Source of the DNA: CAJPPJ01 sp963536495
Lineage (GTDB): Bacteria; Bacillota_I; Bacilli_A; RF39; UBA660
DNA length: 64,000 bases
Reading direction: 5' to 3'
Assembly (NCBI GenBank): GCA_963536495.1
Contig: CAUTAF010000002.1
Coordinates: forward strand, 62,001-126,000
Made by a program: the position numbers and the translations under genes. Numbering within the stretch: position 1 is the first letter of the stretch; each line of letters opens with the position of its first letter. A model generated the notes under the pieces. It did not search any database. It was not told the origin of the DNA and worked only from the letters and a program-made list of their open reading frames with translations. Shown here piece by piece: positions 8,046 through 17,832 of this stretch.

Positions 8046-10442
8046 TTATTTTACAACTATATTAACTATTTTATCTTTTATATATATCTTTTTAACAATA
8101 GTTTTATCATCTATATAAGTTTTTATTTTCGAATCATTTAATACTTTATTAAATATATCTTCTTCTGTATCATCATTAAAAACATCTACTGTTGATCTTA
8201 ATTTTCCATTAACTTGTACCCCTATAGTTTTAAAATCATCTTCTAATTTTGATTCGTCACAAACTGGAAATTTTTCATATGTAATAGTATCAACATTAAA
8301 GAATCTTTGATAAAATTCTTCTGTTAAATAAGGACATATTGGGTTTAATAATTTTAAAAATCCTCTTATGTATTCAAGTGGTACTATATCTTCTTTACTT
8401 GCTTCATTAACAAATATCATCATTTGAGCTATAGCTGTATTAAATGATAATTTTTCATAATCTTCTTCACATTTTTTTATTGTATAATTATAAACTTTAT
8501 CTAAAGCTTTATTTTCTTTATCTACTATTTTATCACTTGTAAGTAATCTTTCTACTTTATCTAAAAACTTCTTAGCTCCACTTATTCCTGAATCACTCCA
8601 TGGTTTAGATGCTTCTAAAGGTCCCATAAACATTTGATAAAGTCTTAAAGCATCTGCTCCATATTCTTTAACTATGTCGTTAGGATCTACTACAAATTCT
8701 TTATATCTTTTCCCCATTTTTATTCCATTAGCTCCAAGCATCATACCTTGATGAAATAATTTTTTATATGGTTCATCTACATTTAAGATACCTTGTTCAT
8801 GTAAAAATTTTGTCCACATTCTAGAATATAGTAAGTGTCCTACTGCATGTTCTGGTCCACCTACATATAAATCTACTGGCATCCAGTGATCAAGTAGTTC
8901 TTTTTCTGCTAATTTTTCTTCATTATGTGGGTCTATATATCTTAAAAAATACCAACTTGATCCAGCACTTCCAGGCATTGTAGAAAGTTCTCTTTTTGCT
9001 TTTTGACCATCTATTTCTACATTTATAAAACTTGTTGCTCTTGCAAGTGCTGATCTTCCATCTCTAAATGGTTTATAATCTTCTAAAACAGGAAGTTCTA
9101 GTGGTAAATCTTTATCTGGAAGTGCCATTTGTCTTCCATCTTCAAATTCAACTATAGGAATTGGTTCTCCCCAGTATCTTTGACGAGAGAATATCCAGTC
9201 TCTCATCTTATAATTGATTTTCTTTTTACCTAAATTATTTTTTTCAAGATATTCTAACATTTTATCAATTGCATCTTTTTTATTAAGTCCATCTAAGAAA
9301 CCTGATGAAATATGTATTCCATCTTTTTCCATATCTTGTTCATCTACATCTAATACTTTAACAATATCTAAATTAAATTTTTTAGCAAATTCATAATCTC
9401 TTTTATCATGTGCTGGAACTGCCATTATTGCACCAGTTGCATATGTTGATAAAACATAATCTGCTATATAAATAGGTATTTTTTTACCATTAACTGGATT
9501 AATTGCATAACTACCAGTAAATACACCTGTCTTATCGTGATTTAAATCTGTTCTTTCTAAATCGCTCTTCTTAGCTGTTTCTTCTTTATATTTTTTTACT
9601 TCCTCTTCTTGTTCTTTAGTTGTTATAGAATCTACTAAACTATGATCTGGAGATAAAACACAATATGTAACACCAAAAAGAGTATCACATCTAGTAGTAA
9701 ATACAGTAAATGAAAGATTAGTATTATCTACTTTAAATTCAACTTCTGCTCCAACTGATTTACCTATCCAATTTCTTTGAATTTCTTTTGTTGATTCAGG
9801 AAAATCAACTCTATCTAATCCTTCTAATAATTTTTCTGCATATTTAGGAATTTCTATAACCCATTGAGGCATATTTTTTCTAGTAACTGGATAACCACCT
9901 CTTTCAGTTTTTCCATCTACTATTTCATCATTTGATAATACAGTACCTAAGTCCTCACTCCAATTAACTAACATATCAGTTTTCTTAGCTAAATTAGCTT
10001 CAAATAATCTTTTAAATATCCATTGTGTCCATTTATAATATTTAGGATCACTAGTAGATATTTCCTTACTCCAATCAAAAGATAAACCTATATTTCTTAA
10101 TTGATTTTTAAATATTTCAATATTTTTTTTGTTAAAGTCAGCTGGATTATTACCAGTATCAATTGCATATTGTTCACTAGGAAGACCAAAAGAATCCCAT
10201 CCCATCGGATGTAAAACATTAAATCCTTTCATTCTTTTATATCTAGCTATTATATCAGTTGCAATATAACCTAGTGGATGCCCTACATGAAGTGCAGATC
10301 CAGATGGATATGGAAACATATCTAAACAATAATATTTTGGTTTAGAAAAATCCCATACATCTGTTTTAAAAGTTTCATTTTCTTCCCAATATTTATTCCA
10401 TTTATCTTGATTTTTTCTAAAATCGTATTCTTTATTAATCAT
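8046..10442 (-). CDS. leuS: Leucyl-tRNA synthetase
   Basis: Class I synthetase that charges tRNA-Leu, with a CP1 editing domain in the middle. It shows PYPSGSALHVGHPLG (HIGH motif), GSSWYFLRYIDP, and the catalytic-loop region where the usual KMSKS is replaced by KMGKR. The threonine-rich editing segment (FTVFTTRCDTLFG) is present, so editing should be intact. Length 798 aa, normal for bacterial LeuRS. The start is the ATG at 10442 with AGGAG 7 nt upstream. An upstream TTG would simply translate the ribosome-binding site. It overlaps the end of a small membrane-protein gene, and both are controlled by the Leu T-box. Confidence 0.96.
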   Translation of the reverse strand: MINKEYDFRKNQDKWNKYWEENETFKTDVWDFSKPKYYCLDMFPYPSGSALHVGHPLGYIATDIIARYKRMKGFNVLHPMGWDSFGLPSEQYAIDTGNNPADFNKKNIEIFKNQLRNIGLSFDWSKEISTSDPKYYKWTQWIFKRLFEANLAKKTDMLVNWSEDLGTVLSNDEIVDGKTERGGYPVTRKNMPQWVIEIPKYAEKLLEGLDRVDFPESTKEIQRNWIGKSVGAEVEFKVDNTNLSFTVFTTRCDTLFGVTYCVLSPDHSLVDSITTKEQEEEVKKYKEETAKKSDLERTDLNHDKTGVFTGSYAINPVNGKKIPIYIADYVLSTYATGAIMAVPAHDKRDYEFAKKFNLDIVKVLDVDEQDMEKDGIHISSGFLDGLNKKDAIDKMLEYLEKNNLGKKKINYKMRDWIFSRQRYWGEPIPIVEFEDGRQMALPDKDLPLELPVLEDYKPFRDGRSALARATSFINVEIDGQKAKRELSTMPGSAGSSWYFLRYIDPHNEEKLAEKELLDHWMPVDLYVGGPEHAVGHLLYSRMWTKFLHEQGILNVDEPYKKLFHQGMMLGANGIKMGKRYKEFVVDPNDIVKEYGADALRLYQMFMGPLEASKPWSDSGISGAKKFLDKVERLLTSDKIVDKENKALDKVYNYTIKKCEEDYEKLSFNTAIAQMMIFVNEASKEDIVPLEYIRGFLKLLNPICPYLTEEFYQRFFNVDTITYEKFPVCDESKLEDDFKTIGVQVNGKLRSTVDVFNDDTEEDIFNKVLNDSKIKTYIDDKTIVKKIYIKDKIVNIVVK

Positions 10443-10809
10443 TTCTTTCTCCTCTTCTTTCAAAATATAATCTAAGTATTAGTATACTAATCCATAAAAT
10501 AAATAGTACTGTTATAAATCCAAATAAGAATTTAAATATTATATTTTTTATTGCCACTTCATAAAATATAAAATATGTTAACCCTAAATCTATAGATAAA
10601 GTTAAATATATAACATGCAGAAGATGTCTATAATTAACTCTTTTTCTATCTATATTTAATATTTTTATATATAATCTAATATCACTTGGTTCTTTGGTTT
10701 TATCATCAAGAGCTCTACCTTTCATATCAAATTTACTTATATATAATACATAAAATATAAAATAAGATATAAGTATAAAAATAATTGTTAAAATTAATGT
10801 TATCGTCAT
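10435..10809 (-). CDS. Small three-span membrane protein between T-box and leuS
   Basis: A protein of 124 aa with three hydrophobic segments (about residues 3-27, 62-88 and 90-114) and a charged loop between the first two. I do not recognise it. It is the first gene behind the leucine T-box and its stop overlaps the leuS start, so it is made together with LeuRS under leucine (charging) limitation. That placement makes a link to amino-acid supply or the cell envelope thinkable, but nothing in the sequence shows transport activity. Confidence 0.65.
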   Translation of the reverse strand: MTITLILTIIFILISYFIFYVLYISKFDMKGRALDDKTKEPSDIRLYIKILNIDRKRVNYRHLLHVIYLTLSIDLGLTYFIFYEVAIKNIIFKFLFGFITVLFILWISILILRLYFERRGERND

Positions 10810-10821
10810 ATTTACCTCAAT

Positions 10822-11003
10822 AAAAAAAGATGTTACCTATAAGGGCGAAATGCCGCGGTACCACCTTACTTTGTTCTCGTTTAATTTATATAGAAATTAC
10901 CCTATCTTCAAGTTTTTATTAAGACAAGTTCACAATACTTATTTATTAGTTCGCATCAACCACTAACTTTCTTAAAAATAAAGTATTATTACTACTTCTT
11001 AAA
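10822..11003 (-). ncRNA. T-box leader, leucine specific
   Basis: On the minus strand the leader has the T-box core GGTGGTACCGCGG (10853-10865). Stem I is closed by TTAAGA/TCTTAA and carries an AGTAGTA motif opposite GTGAACTTG. In that loop the specifier reads CTT (Leu) at 10926-10928. A GC-containing terminator hairpin (TAAGG... CGCCCTTA) and a U run follow at about 10822-10872. Uncharged tRNA-Leu would pair with the specifier and stabilise the antiterminator, turning on the small membrane protein and leuS. Confidence 0.93.
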
Positions 11004-11015
11004 TGAATTAATTTT

Positions 11016-11044
11016 ATTATAAATCATTTAAACTTTTATATCAA
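11016..11044 (-). promoter_or_regulatory. Promoter of the T-box/leuS transcript
   Basis: Minus-strand TTGATA (11039-11044), 17 nt, TATAAT (11016-11021). Transcription would begin just before the T-box stem I. The -35 box lies directly next to the stop codon of the upstream GH31 gene. Confidence 0.65.
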
Positions 11045-13402
11045 TTATTTCAAATCATTTTTAAGTTCTAATATTTTATCTATCATAAGATTAGTTAAAT
11101 CTAATTTTTTAAGTTCTAATTTTTTAAATAATCCAGTAAAGTTATCATTTGATAACAATATTTCTTTTACCTTATCTTTTAATTCATTAGGTACTTCTAA
11201 ATCATTAATAAATTTATCTATAGATATATTATCTTCATGTACATATAAATTTTCTAAAACTTCATCACTTTTTAATTTTATAGTTACTAAGTCTAATGTA
11301 TTAATATCTTTTATATCTATTATTATATCTTTTCCTACCCTTTTAATAGTAAATGGTAAAGTATTTTCCATTGTTTTTATTAAAACTATAGATGGATTTT
11401 TAATATTTTTAAATACTAAAGTATAATTTCTTTTTTCTGGAATAATACCACTCTTACCTTCTATAGGTTTTATATCTATCGTATATTCTTTTAGTTCATT
11501 TCTATATGATATTTGAGTCTTCATATAGTTACCTTCTAAATATTTTTGACTCATCCCATCATCTTCATATAGCACATAACTCTTACCTGCTCCTGGAAAA
11601 AATTCAATAAGTAAATTTTTAGGATTAGTATAACTATATGGATATAAATCATTATTTTTAACTATGACAGATCCTGGTCTTACAAACACTGGATATTCAT
11701 CTATTCTAAAATAACTACTATACTTTTTCGCACCTTCATAAAATTCTGAAGAAAAATAATTATACCAATTACCCTTTGGTAAAAAATAATCTACTTTACT
11801 ATATCTTGTTGATTTAATAAAATCTTTTACAATTGGAGCAATTAAAAATGTGTTAGCTAAATAATATTCTTTTTTATAATCTTTATATTTTAAAGCATCT
11901 GGCATTGAAAAATATAAAGGTTGAAACATTAAGAATCCCTTATTAGCATAATTATAATATTCAGAATATAAAAATGGTACTAATCTTTGTCTTAAATTAA
12001 AAAGTTCTTTAGATAAATTAAAATATTCTCCACCATATTCCCAAGGCTTAGAAATGTTATATTTTTTATCGCTAAATTGTAAAATATTAGCAGGTGAAAA
12101 AACATTATATTGAAGTGATCTTATATATAAATTTGGATTATTTATATAATTTATACTACCATTTAATAAGTTTGCTTGCATTATAGATAAATTAGCATAA
12201 TAAGCATTTTGTCTTTCAACTATTTTTTCTAAAGTTTCAAAACTAGATATATAATCTCCAGTATAAGTAATCGGATATAGATGTGGTGATATCGTTGAGT
12301 TCTTTGATATTATAAAAGCTCTTGTAGATTCTTTTCTAGCTTCATTTAAATATGTATAGTGATTAAGTCCCCACATATTATAAACATCACCTTCATAATC
12401 GTTCATTATAAAATCTATACCATTTTCTTTTATAGGTCTTATAAGAGATTTAATATATGTATCTATAAATTTAGCATCATTTCCTTCACAAGGAATTATG
12501 TTATTAGAATTAGGAGATAAAAACTTTCTAAGTTCTACATAATTCAATTCTTTTTCATTAAAACCATTTTTGGGATTTACTTTTATACCCAAAAAAACTC
12601 CCATTTTATGAATGTTACTTGCTAAATCTTTAGGTGATTCAAATCTTTCTTTATCAAACAAAAATACTGTATTATCAGCACTAAAATCACCAAGTATATA
12701 ACTAGATAAATAAATATCTTTATTTTTAAATTCTTCTATTGTTTTAATAACATTTTCTGAATTTGTTTTTCTATTATCTAATAAAATATTTCCAAAAGCA
12801 TATTTTGGTATTAAACTTGCTTTACCAGTTAATGCTAAATAATCTTGTAAAGCTAGTGAAAAATCATCGTTATAAACAAATAGATAAATATCAGTTTTAT
12901 TATCTAAAAAAGAAAAATATCCGTTTTCCATTATAATAGGAGATAAACTTTCATCTATAACAGCATATTTACTTCTTGAAAATAAAGTTTCACCATTTAA
13001 ATTATCATTTAAACTTCTAAAGTTTCCTTTTATATTTTCATTATCTTTTTTATTCGGATACCAAACTTCATCTGTGTTATTAACTTTTGCATAAAAGTAC
13101 ATTGAAGGATTACTTTTCGGTCCAACTAAAGGTGCTTCTTTTTCATAAACTATATGAAAATATTTAGTTTTTATTTCAAGTGTTGTCGAACTATCAATTA
13201 TATTAAATTCAGGTTTAGTAAATACTCTATTTCTAATAGATGCAGTTAAATTATCAGTAAAATTAGAATTTTCACTATATTCAAGTCTAATAAGTCTTTC
13301 AGTTAATACTGTAAATCTATATTTTTCTCCCTTAATTACTGAATCTATATTAGAAATATTTTTACTTTGATCTAAAATAAAACTGTTTTTAATCTTATCC
13401 AT
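11045..13402 (-). CDS. Glycoside hydrolase family 31 protein (alpha-glucosidase-like)
   Basis: A protein of 785 aa with the GH31 layout: N-terminal beta-sandwich (about 1-195), TIM barrel (about 196-560), then beta domains and a helical C-terminal tail. The nucleophile region is FIMNDYEGD with D335. The acid/base region is YPITYTGDY with D383, matching the GH31 W-T-G-D segment. The family hydrolyses alpha-glucosides or alpha-xylosides. No signal peptide is seen, so it should act in the cytoplasm on imported sugar. The sequence is divergent (for example the usual W-x-D-M-N-E around the nucleophile is not kept), so substrate cannot be given. It is divergent from the 13473 gene. Confidence 0.75.
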   Translation of the reverse strand: MDKIKNSFILDQSKNISNIDSVIKGEKYRFTVLTERLIRLEYSENSNFTDNLTASIRNRVFTKPEFNIIDSSTTLEIKTKYFHIVYEKEAPLVGPKSNPSMYFYAKVNNTDEVWYPNKKDNENIKGNFRSLNDNLNGETLFSRSKYAVIDESLSPIIMENGYFSFLDNKTDIYLFVYNDDFSLALQDYLALTGKASLIPKYAFGNILLDNRKTNSENVIKTIEEFKNKDIYLSSYILGDFSADNTVFLFDKERFESPKDLASNIHKMGVFLGIKVNPKNGFNEKELNYVELRKFLSPNSNNIIPCEGNDAKFIDTYIKSLIRPIKENGIDFIMNDYEGDVYNMWGLNHYTYLNEARKESTRAFIISKNSTISPHLYPITYTGDYISSFETLEKIVERQNAYYANLSIMQANLLNGSINYINNPNLYIRSLQYNVFSPANILQFSDKKYNISKPWEYGGEYFNLSKELFNLRQRLVPFLYSEYYNYANKGFLMFQPLYFSMPDALKYKDYKKEYYLANTFLIAPIVKDFIKSTRYSKVDYFLPKGNWYNYFSSEFYEGAKKYSSYFRIDEYPVFVRPGSVIVKNNDLYPYSYTNPKNLLIEFFPGAGKSYVLYEDDGMSQKYLEGNYMKTQISYRNELKEYTIDIKPIEGKSGIIPEKRNYTLVFKNIKNPSIVLIKTMENTLPFTIKRVGKDIIIDIKDINTLDLVTIKLKSDEVLENLYVHEDNISIDKFINDLEVPNELKDKVKEILLSNDNFTGLFKKLELKKLDLTNLMIDKILELKNDLK

Positions 13403-13472
13403 AATCCCTCTATTCTCTTATAAGATTATACCACAAGAATTATAGTTATGATATAATTGAATAGGTGATAAT
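13403..13472. promoter_or_regulatory. Divergent promoter region
   Basis: A TATAAT on the minus strand (13425-13430) serves the GH31 gene, which has AGAGGG as its ribosome site. A TATAAT on the plus strand (13452-13457) lies only ~16 nt ahead of the ATG at 13473, giving a very short leader with AGGTGAT as ribosome site. Neither has a good -35 box. Confidence 0.5.
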
Positions 13473-14420
13473 ATGCAAGAAATAAAAGTTTTTACTAACA
13501 CAAGACTATTAGCTTATCAATATGGAGTATTAAAAGCTTTAAAAAAATTAAAAATCGAACCTAAACATTTAATAAGTGATGAAGCGTCTTTTATTAATAT
13601 TTTTTTATATACAAATTATAAATTATTAAAAAAATATTATGAAGGAATAGTACTTGATAAAAAGAAATTTTTAACTAAACATTTAAATTTTAAAGATTAT
13701 ATTTTTAATGATTATTATTTAGAAGTTGAATTACAAGGTAATTTAATATATCAATCACAAATAACACCTAAAGATTTTAATAGATTTTTAAATTATAATT
13801 TTAAGAAAAAATATGGTCAAAAAGAAGAAGATTATTTTTTAGCAGATTTAAATTTAGATGGTGAAAAACATATCTTAAGATTAGCAAAAGATATACAAAA
13901 GTATGATAAAGAATATTTAATTGATAAAGCTTACTACGAAACATTAAAGTATTTTAAAAAGATTGAAGGTAATACATATTATTTTCATAATAAAGAACTT
14001 GATAAATTTTACAATTCTATTAATAAAAAATACATTGATGATTTATTAAAATATATAAGATCTGATGATAGTTTAGAAATATTAGTAGATAAAATATCTT
14101 ATATTTCTAATCTTCTAAAAGATGATAATAAGGATAATTTTTTAAATTTAATAGAAGATACTGCTAAAATATTTAAATTAAACAATTCTAAGTTATATAC
14201 AATAAACAGTTTTAATGAAAATTTAAAAAATGCTGTTTATAGATTAAGTCAAAAAAAGAATTTAACATACAATAGATTAAATGCAGTTAATTCTTTTACA
14301 GATGAAGAAATAATTACAATAATATGTAAATCACTAAATATGAACATAGAAAAAATTATTAATATAATTAAAAAATATCCTGTTCATTTCTTATCAGCAT
14401 TATATTTGGAGTTAATTTAA
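13473..14420 (+). CDS. Hypothetical protein with a degenerate patatin-like N-terminus
   Basis: A protein of 315 aa, Lys/Asn/Tyr-rich. Residues 10-50 (AYQYGVLKALKKLKIEPKHL and what follows) resemble the opening of patatin-type lipid hydrolases (aYqiGVLkaLeelgi, then the nucleophile elbow). The expected G-x-S-x-G is replaced by D-E-A-S-F, so the Ser nucleophile position is Ala and activity should be lost. No convincing Asp-Gly partner is visible. The rest is helical and unrecognised. It is translationally coupled to the radical SAM gene, whose ATG shares the last A of its stop codon. It may be a binding protein derived from patatin, or the similarity may be chance. Confidence 0.6.
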   Translation: MQEIKVFTNTRLLAYQYGVLKALKKLKIEPKHLISDEASFINIFLYTNYKLLKKYYEGIVLDKKKFLTKHLNFKDYIFNDYYLEVELQGNLIYQSQITPKDFNRFLNYNFKKKYGQKEEDYFLADLNLDGEKHILRLAKDIQKYDKEYLIDKAYYETLKYFKKIEGNTYYFHNKELDKFYNSINKKYIDDLLKYIRSDDSLEILVDKISYISNLLKDDNKDNFLNLIEDTAKIFKLNNSKLYTINSFNENLKNAVYRLSQKKNLTYNRLNAVNSFTDEEIITIICKSLNMNIEKIINIIKKYPVHFLSALYLELI

Positions 14421-15328
14421 TGAATAAAAGATATAATAGTTTAGATGAATTTTATAAGAAAAAATTTGGTACTAAAATAGCTAAAATATCTCTTAATGCT
14501 AACTTTACTTGTCCAAATATCGATGGTAAAAAAGCTTTTGGTGGATGTACATTTTGTTTAGCTGGTTCTTCTATGTTTGGTGGAGATAAACAAAAAAGTT
14601 TATTAGAACAATTTGAAGAAGGTAAAAAAAGAGTTCAAACAAAATGGAAAGATGCTAAATATATAGCTTATTTTCAAGCTAATACAAATACATATGATAC
14701 TGTCGATAATTTAAAGAAACGATTTGAAATATTTTTAAACATGAAAGATGTAGTTGGAATAGATATTTCTACTAGAGCTGATGCTATTAATGAAGACGTC
14801 TTAGATTATTTGGAAGAGTTAAATAAAAAGACTTTTTTAACTATCGAACTTGGTCTTCAAACAATTCATGAAAAAACTAGAAAAGAATTAAACAGATTTG
14901 AAGAAATAGAAGAAATAACTAAAATATGTAAAGAACTAAAAAAAAGAAATATAAACACTGTTGTTCATATTATTAATGGTTTTAGAAACGAAACAAAAGA
15001 CGATATGTTAGAAACAATAAAATTTGTAAATAAACTTGAAGTTGATGGTGTTAAAATCCATATGTTATTTATAGAAAAAGGAACAAAACTTAGTAAAGAA
15101 TATTTAGAAAACCCTTTTCATATTTTAACTTTAAATGAATTTGTAGATATCGTATGCGACCAAATAGAACTTTTAAACAAAAATATTGTTCTTTATAGAT
15201 TAACTGGAGATCCCAATAAAGAACTTACTATAGAACCAACATGGACACATAAAAAATTTGTAGTACTTAATGAAATAGATAAAGAATTAAAAAGAAGAAA
15301 TACATTTCAAGGAATTAAATCAAAATAA
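14420..15328 (+). CDS. Radical SAM protein, YhcC family (TIGR01212)
   Basis: A protein of 302 aa. The cluster cysteines are C31, C43 and C46, in the family's long-spaced pattern (C, 11 residues, GCTFC). GLQTIHEKT, VHIINGF and the tail RLTGDPNKELTIEPTW are characteristic of the YhcC group. These proteins bind a [4Fe-4S] cluster and cleave S-adenosylmethionine; the substrate is not established. The operon partner is the degenerate patatin-like protein, which gives no further hint. An intrinsic terminator follows within a few bases. Confidence 0.88.
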   Translation: MNKRYNSLDEFYKKKFGTKIAKISLNANFTCPNIDGKKAFGGCTFCLAGSSMFGGDKQKSLLEQFEEGKKRVQTKWKDAKYIAYFQANTNTYDTVDNLKKRFEIFLNMKDVVGIDISTRADAINEDVLDYLEELNKKTFLTIELGLQTIHEKTRKELNRFEEIEEITKICKELKKRNINTVVHIINGFRNETKDDMLETIKFVNKLEVDGVKIHMLFIEKGTKLSKEYLENPFHILTLNEFVDIVCDQIELLNKNIVLYRLTGDPNKELTIEPTWTHKKFVVLNEIDKELKRRNTFQGIKSK

Positions 15329-15329
15329 A

Positions 15330-15362
15330 AATATCTCTAAAAAAAATAGAGATATTTTTTAT
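15330..15362. terminator. Bidirectional intrinsic terminator
   Basis: AATATCTCTA / TAGAGATATT with a 7-nt A loop is flanked by A-rich sequence on one side and T-rich on the other. It ends the plus-strand YhcC transcript and the minus-strand lipoprotein transcript, which converge here. Confidence 0.8.
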
Positions 15363-15808
15363 TTTACTTTCTTATATCCACTTGATAATAAATTCTTTTC
15401 AGTTGCTCTCAAATCAATGTATTTAGCATCTGCTCTATCAATTAATCCTCTTTTTGCTAATTCTTTAAAATTAGATTTTTTATAATTGACTTCTACTTTT
15501 AAGATTAATAATTTCTTATCAGTATATTCAAATGAATATTTTACACCTTCAACATTATATGTAGCATCAAAGTTTTGTTTTAATGCTTTTCTTGCATCTT
15601 CTACACTAATTTCAGCTGCTTTTTTATCATTAGAATAATCTATTTTAGTATCAGCAGTATATTTAATTAACTTGTTACCTCTAGCAGTTAAAACTACGCT
15701 TGAATTAACTTTAGAATTACTTAAACTATATTTATATTGTTTTGGTCCTAAACAAGCAGTTAATGAAAATGCAAATAATAAAATTAATCCTAAATATATC
15801 TTTTTCAT
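15359..15808 (-). CDS. Lipoprotein, DUF1307 (YehR)-like
   Basis: A protein of 149 aa with a lipoprotein signal (MKKIYLGLILLFAFSLTAC), the lipobox cysteine being residue 19. The mature part follows the DUF1307/YehR pattern: a threonine/valine-rich strand, a DARKAL helix, YEYTDKK-type strands with LKVEVNYKKSNFKELA, and a final helix ending SGYKKVK. YehR-type proteins are envelope lipoproteins of unknown function. It should be anchored to the outer face of the membrane. It is a single-gene transcript between two terminator/promoter regions, upstream of the convergent YhcC operon end. Confidence 0.7.
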   Translation of the reverse strand: MKKIYLGLILLFAFSLTACLGPKQYKYSLSNSKVNSSVVLTARGNKLIKYTADTKIDYSNDKKAAEISVEDARKALKQNFDATYNVEGVKYSFEYTDKKLLILKVEVNYKKSNFKELAKRGLIDRADAKYIDLRATEKNLLSSGYKKVK

Positions 15809-15875
15809 ATTTCCTCCTATTTTTATTATAACAATTTATTAAAGAATATGTAAATAAAAAGAACATATATTCTTT

Positions 15876-17825
15876 TTATCTAAGTTTAAGTTCAAATATA
15901 ATATTTCTAAGTTGCATAGCTCTTTCAAAATCTAATTCTTTTGCTGCTTTCTTCATTTCTTTTTCAAGTTCTTCTATATTTAAATTTTCTTCAGTAAGAG
16001 ATTTTTTCTTATTTTTACTACTATTATTTACACTAACATTAGTAATAACTTCTTTTATAGATTTTTCTATTGTTTTAGGTACTATACCATGAACTTTATT
16101 ATATTCTTCTTGTATAGTTCTTCTTCTTTTAGTTTCATTAATAGCATATTCCATAGAATTAGTTATCTTATCTGCATACATTATACATTTACCATTTGCA
16201 TTTCTTGCACAACGACCAATAATTTGAATAAGACTTCTATTACTTCTTAAGAAACCTTCTTTATCAGCATCAAGTATTGCAATTAAACTAACTTCAGGAA
16301 TATCTATACCTTCTCTTAATAAATTAATACCTACTATACAGTCATATTTACCACTTCTTAAATCATGTATTATTTGTAATCTTTCTAATGTTTTAACTTC
16401 AGAATGTAGATATGCTACTTTGATATCTAAAGACCTTAAATATTCAGTTAATTCTTCAGACATCTTTATAGTTAAAGTTGTAATTAAAACTTTTTCGTTT
16501 TTTACTATTCTATCTCTTATTTCATTTACAAGATCAAATATTTGATTTTCAGTCTTTCTAACCTCTATTATAGGATCTAAAAGTCCAGTTGGTCTAATAA
16601 TTTGTTCTATAACTTTATTATCAACTAGTTCTAATTCATAATCCCCAGGTGTTGCAGATACATAAATAGCTTGTTTAATTTTACTAGTAAATTCTTCAAA
16701 TCTTAAAGGTCTATTATCTAGTGCTGAAGGTAATCTAAAACCATATTCTACTAGTATTTCTTTTCTAGCTCTATCTCCGTTATACATTCCTCTAACTTGT
16801 GGAAGTGTAACGTGCGATTCATCTACTACTAATAAAAAATCATCTCCAAAGAAATCAAGTAATGTAGTTGGAGCAACTCCTGGTTCTCTTCCATCAAAGT
16901 ATCTAGAATAATTTTCTATACCACTACACATTCCTGTTTCTTTTAACATTTCTAAATCATAATTAGTTCTTTCTCTTAATCTTTGCTCTTCTAAAAACTT
17001 ATTTTTATTTTTAAAATTTTCTAAACTAATTGCTAAATCTTTCTTTATTTCTTTTTCTGCTTTTAAAATTTTTTCATGACTTGTTACAAAGTGACTTGCA
17101 GGAAATATAGAAACATTTTTTTTGTCACCTTTTATAACTCCTGTTACTACATCAATTTCTGATATTCTATCTATTTCATCTCCAAAAAACTCTACTCTAA
17201 TAGCAGTTTGAAATTCACTAGCAGGAATAATATCAACAGTATCTCCTCTAACTCTAAAAGTAGCTCTTTTAAAATCAAAATCATTTCTTTCAAAAAGCAT
17301 ATCTACAAGTTTTTTTAACATATCATCTCTTGATATTTTCATACCTTGACTTAAAGTTAACATATGATTTTTATATTCTTCAACTTCACCTATTCCATAT
17401 ATACAAGATACACTAGCTACGACAATAACATCATCATAACTTAACAAAGATGATGTAGCAGAATGTCTTAACTCATCTATTTCTTCATTAATCGATGAAT
17501 CTTTTTCTATATAAGTATCAGTAGATGCAACATATGCTTCTGGTTGATAATAATCATAATAACTTACAAAATATTCAACATGATTATTTGGAAAAAGTTC
17601 TTTTAACTCACTATATAATTGACCTGCTAAAGTTTTATTGTGTGCAAGAACTAATGTCTTTTTTCCTGTTTCTTTAATAACATTAGCAATAGTAAAAGTT
17701 TTACCTGTACCTGTTGCTCCAAGTAAAACTTGATTTTTTTTATTATTTTTAACACCTTCTACTAATTTTCTTATAGCTTCAGGTTGATCTCCAGATGGAG
17801 AATATTTTGATACTAAATTAAACAT
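15876..17825 (-). CDS. uvrB: Excinuclease ABC subunit B
   Basis: Damage-verifying helicase-like subunit of nucleotide excision repair, 649 aa. GATGTGKTFT is Walker A, the beta-hairpin region has YYDYYQPEAYV, VVDESH is Walker B, and RLIQIIGRCARN is the helicase motif VI. The C-terminal UVR coiled-coil (EELEKEMKKAAKELDFERA), which binds UvrC or UvrA, is present, so the protein is complete. No uvrA is in the window. It is 7 nt downstream of an ABC exporter gene on the same strand and probably shares its transcript. Confidence 0.97.
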   Translation of the reverse strand: MFNLVSKYSPSGDQPEAIRKLVEGVKNNKKNQVLLGATGTGKTFTIANVIKETGKKTLVLAHNKTLAGQLYSELKELFPNNHVEYFVSYYDYYQPEAYVASTDTYIEKDSSINEEIDELRHSATSSLLSYDDVIVVASVSCIYGIGEVEEYKNHMLTLSQGMKISRDDMLKKLVDMLFERNDFDFKRATFRVRGDTVDIIPASEFQTAIRVEFFGDEIDRISEIDVVTGVIKGDKKNVSIFPASHFVTSHEKILKAEKEIKKDLAISLENFKNKNKFLEEQRLRERTNYDLEMLKETGMCSGIENYSRYFDGREPGVAPTTLLDFFGDDFLLVVDESHVTLPQVRGMYNGDRARKEILVEYGFRLPSALDNRPLRFEEFTSKIKQAIYVSATPGDYELELVDNKVIEQIIRPTGLLDPIIEVRKTENQIFDLVNEIRDRIVKNEKVLITTLTIKMSEELTEYLRSLDIKVAYLHSEVKTLERLQIIHDLRSGKYDCIVGINLLREGIDIPEVSLIAILDADKEGFLRSNRSLIQIIGRCARNANGKCIMYADKITNSMEYAINETKRRRTIQEEYNKVHGIVPKTIEKSIKEVITNVSVNNSSKNKKKSLTEENLNIEELEKEMKKAAKELDFERAMQLRNIIFELKLR

Positions 17826-17832
17826 ATATCAC

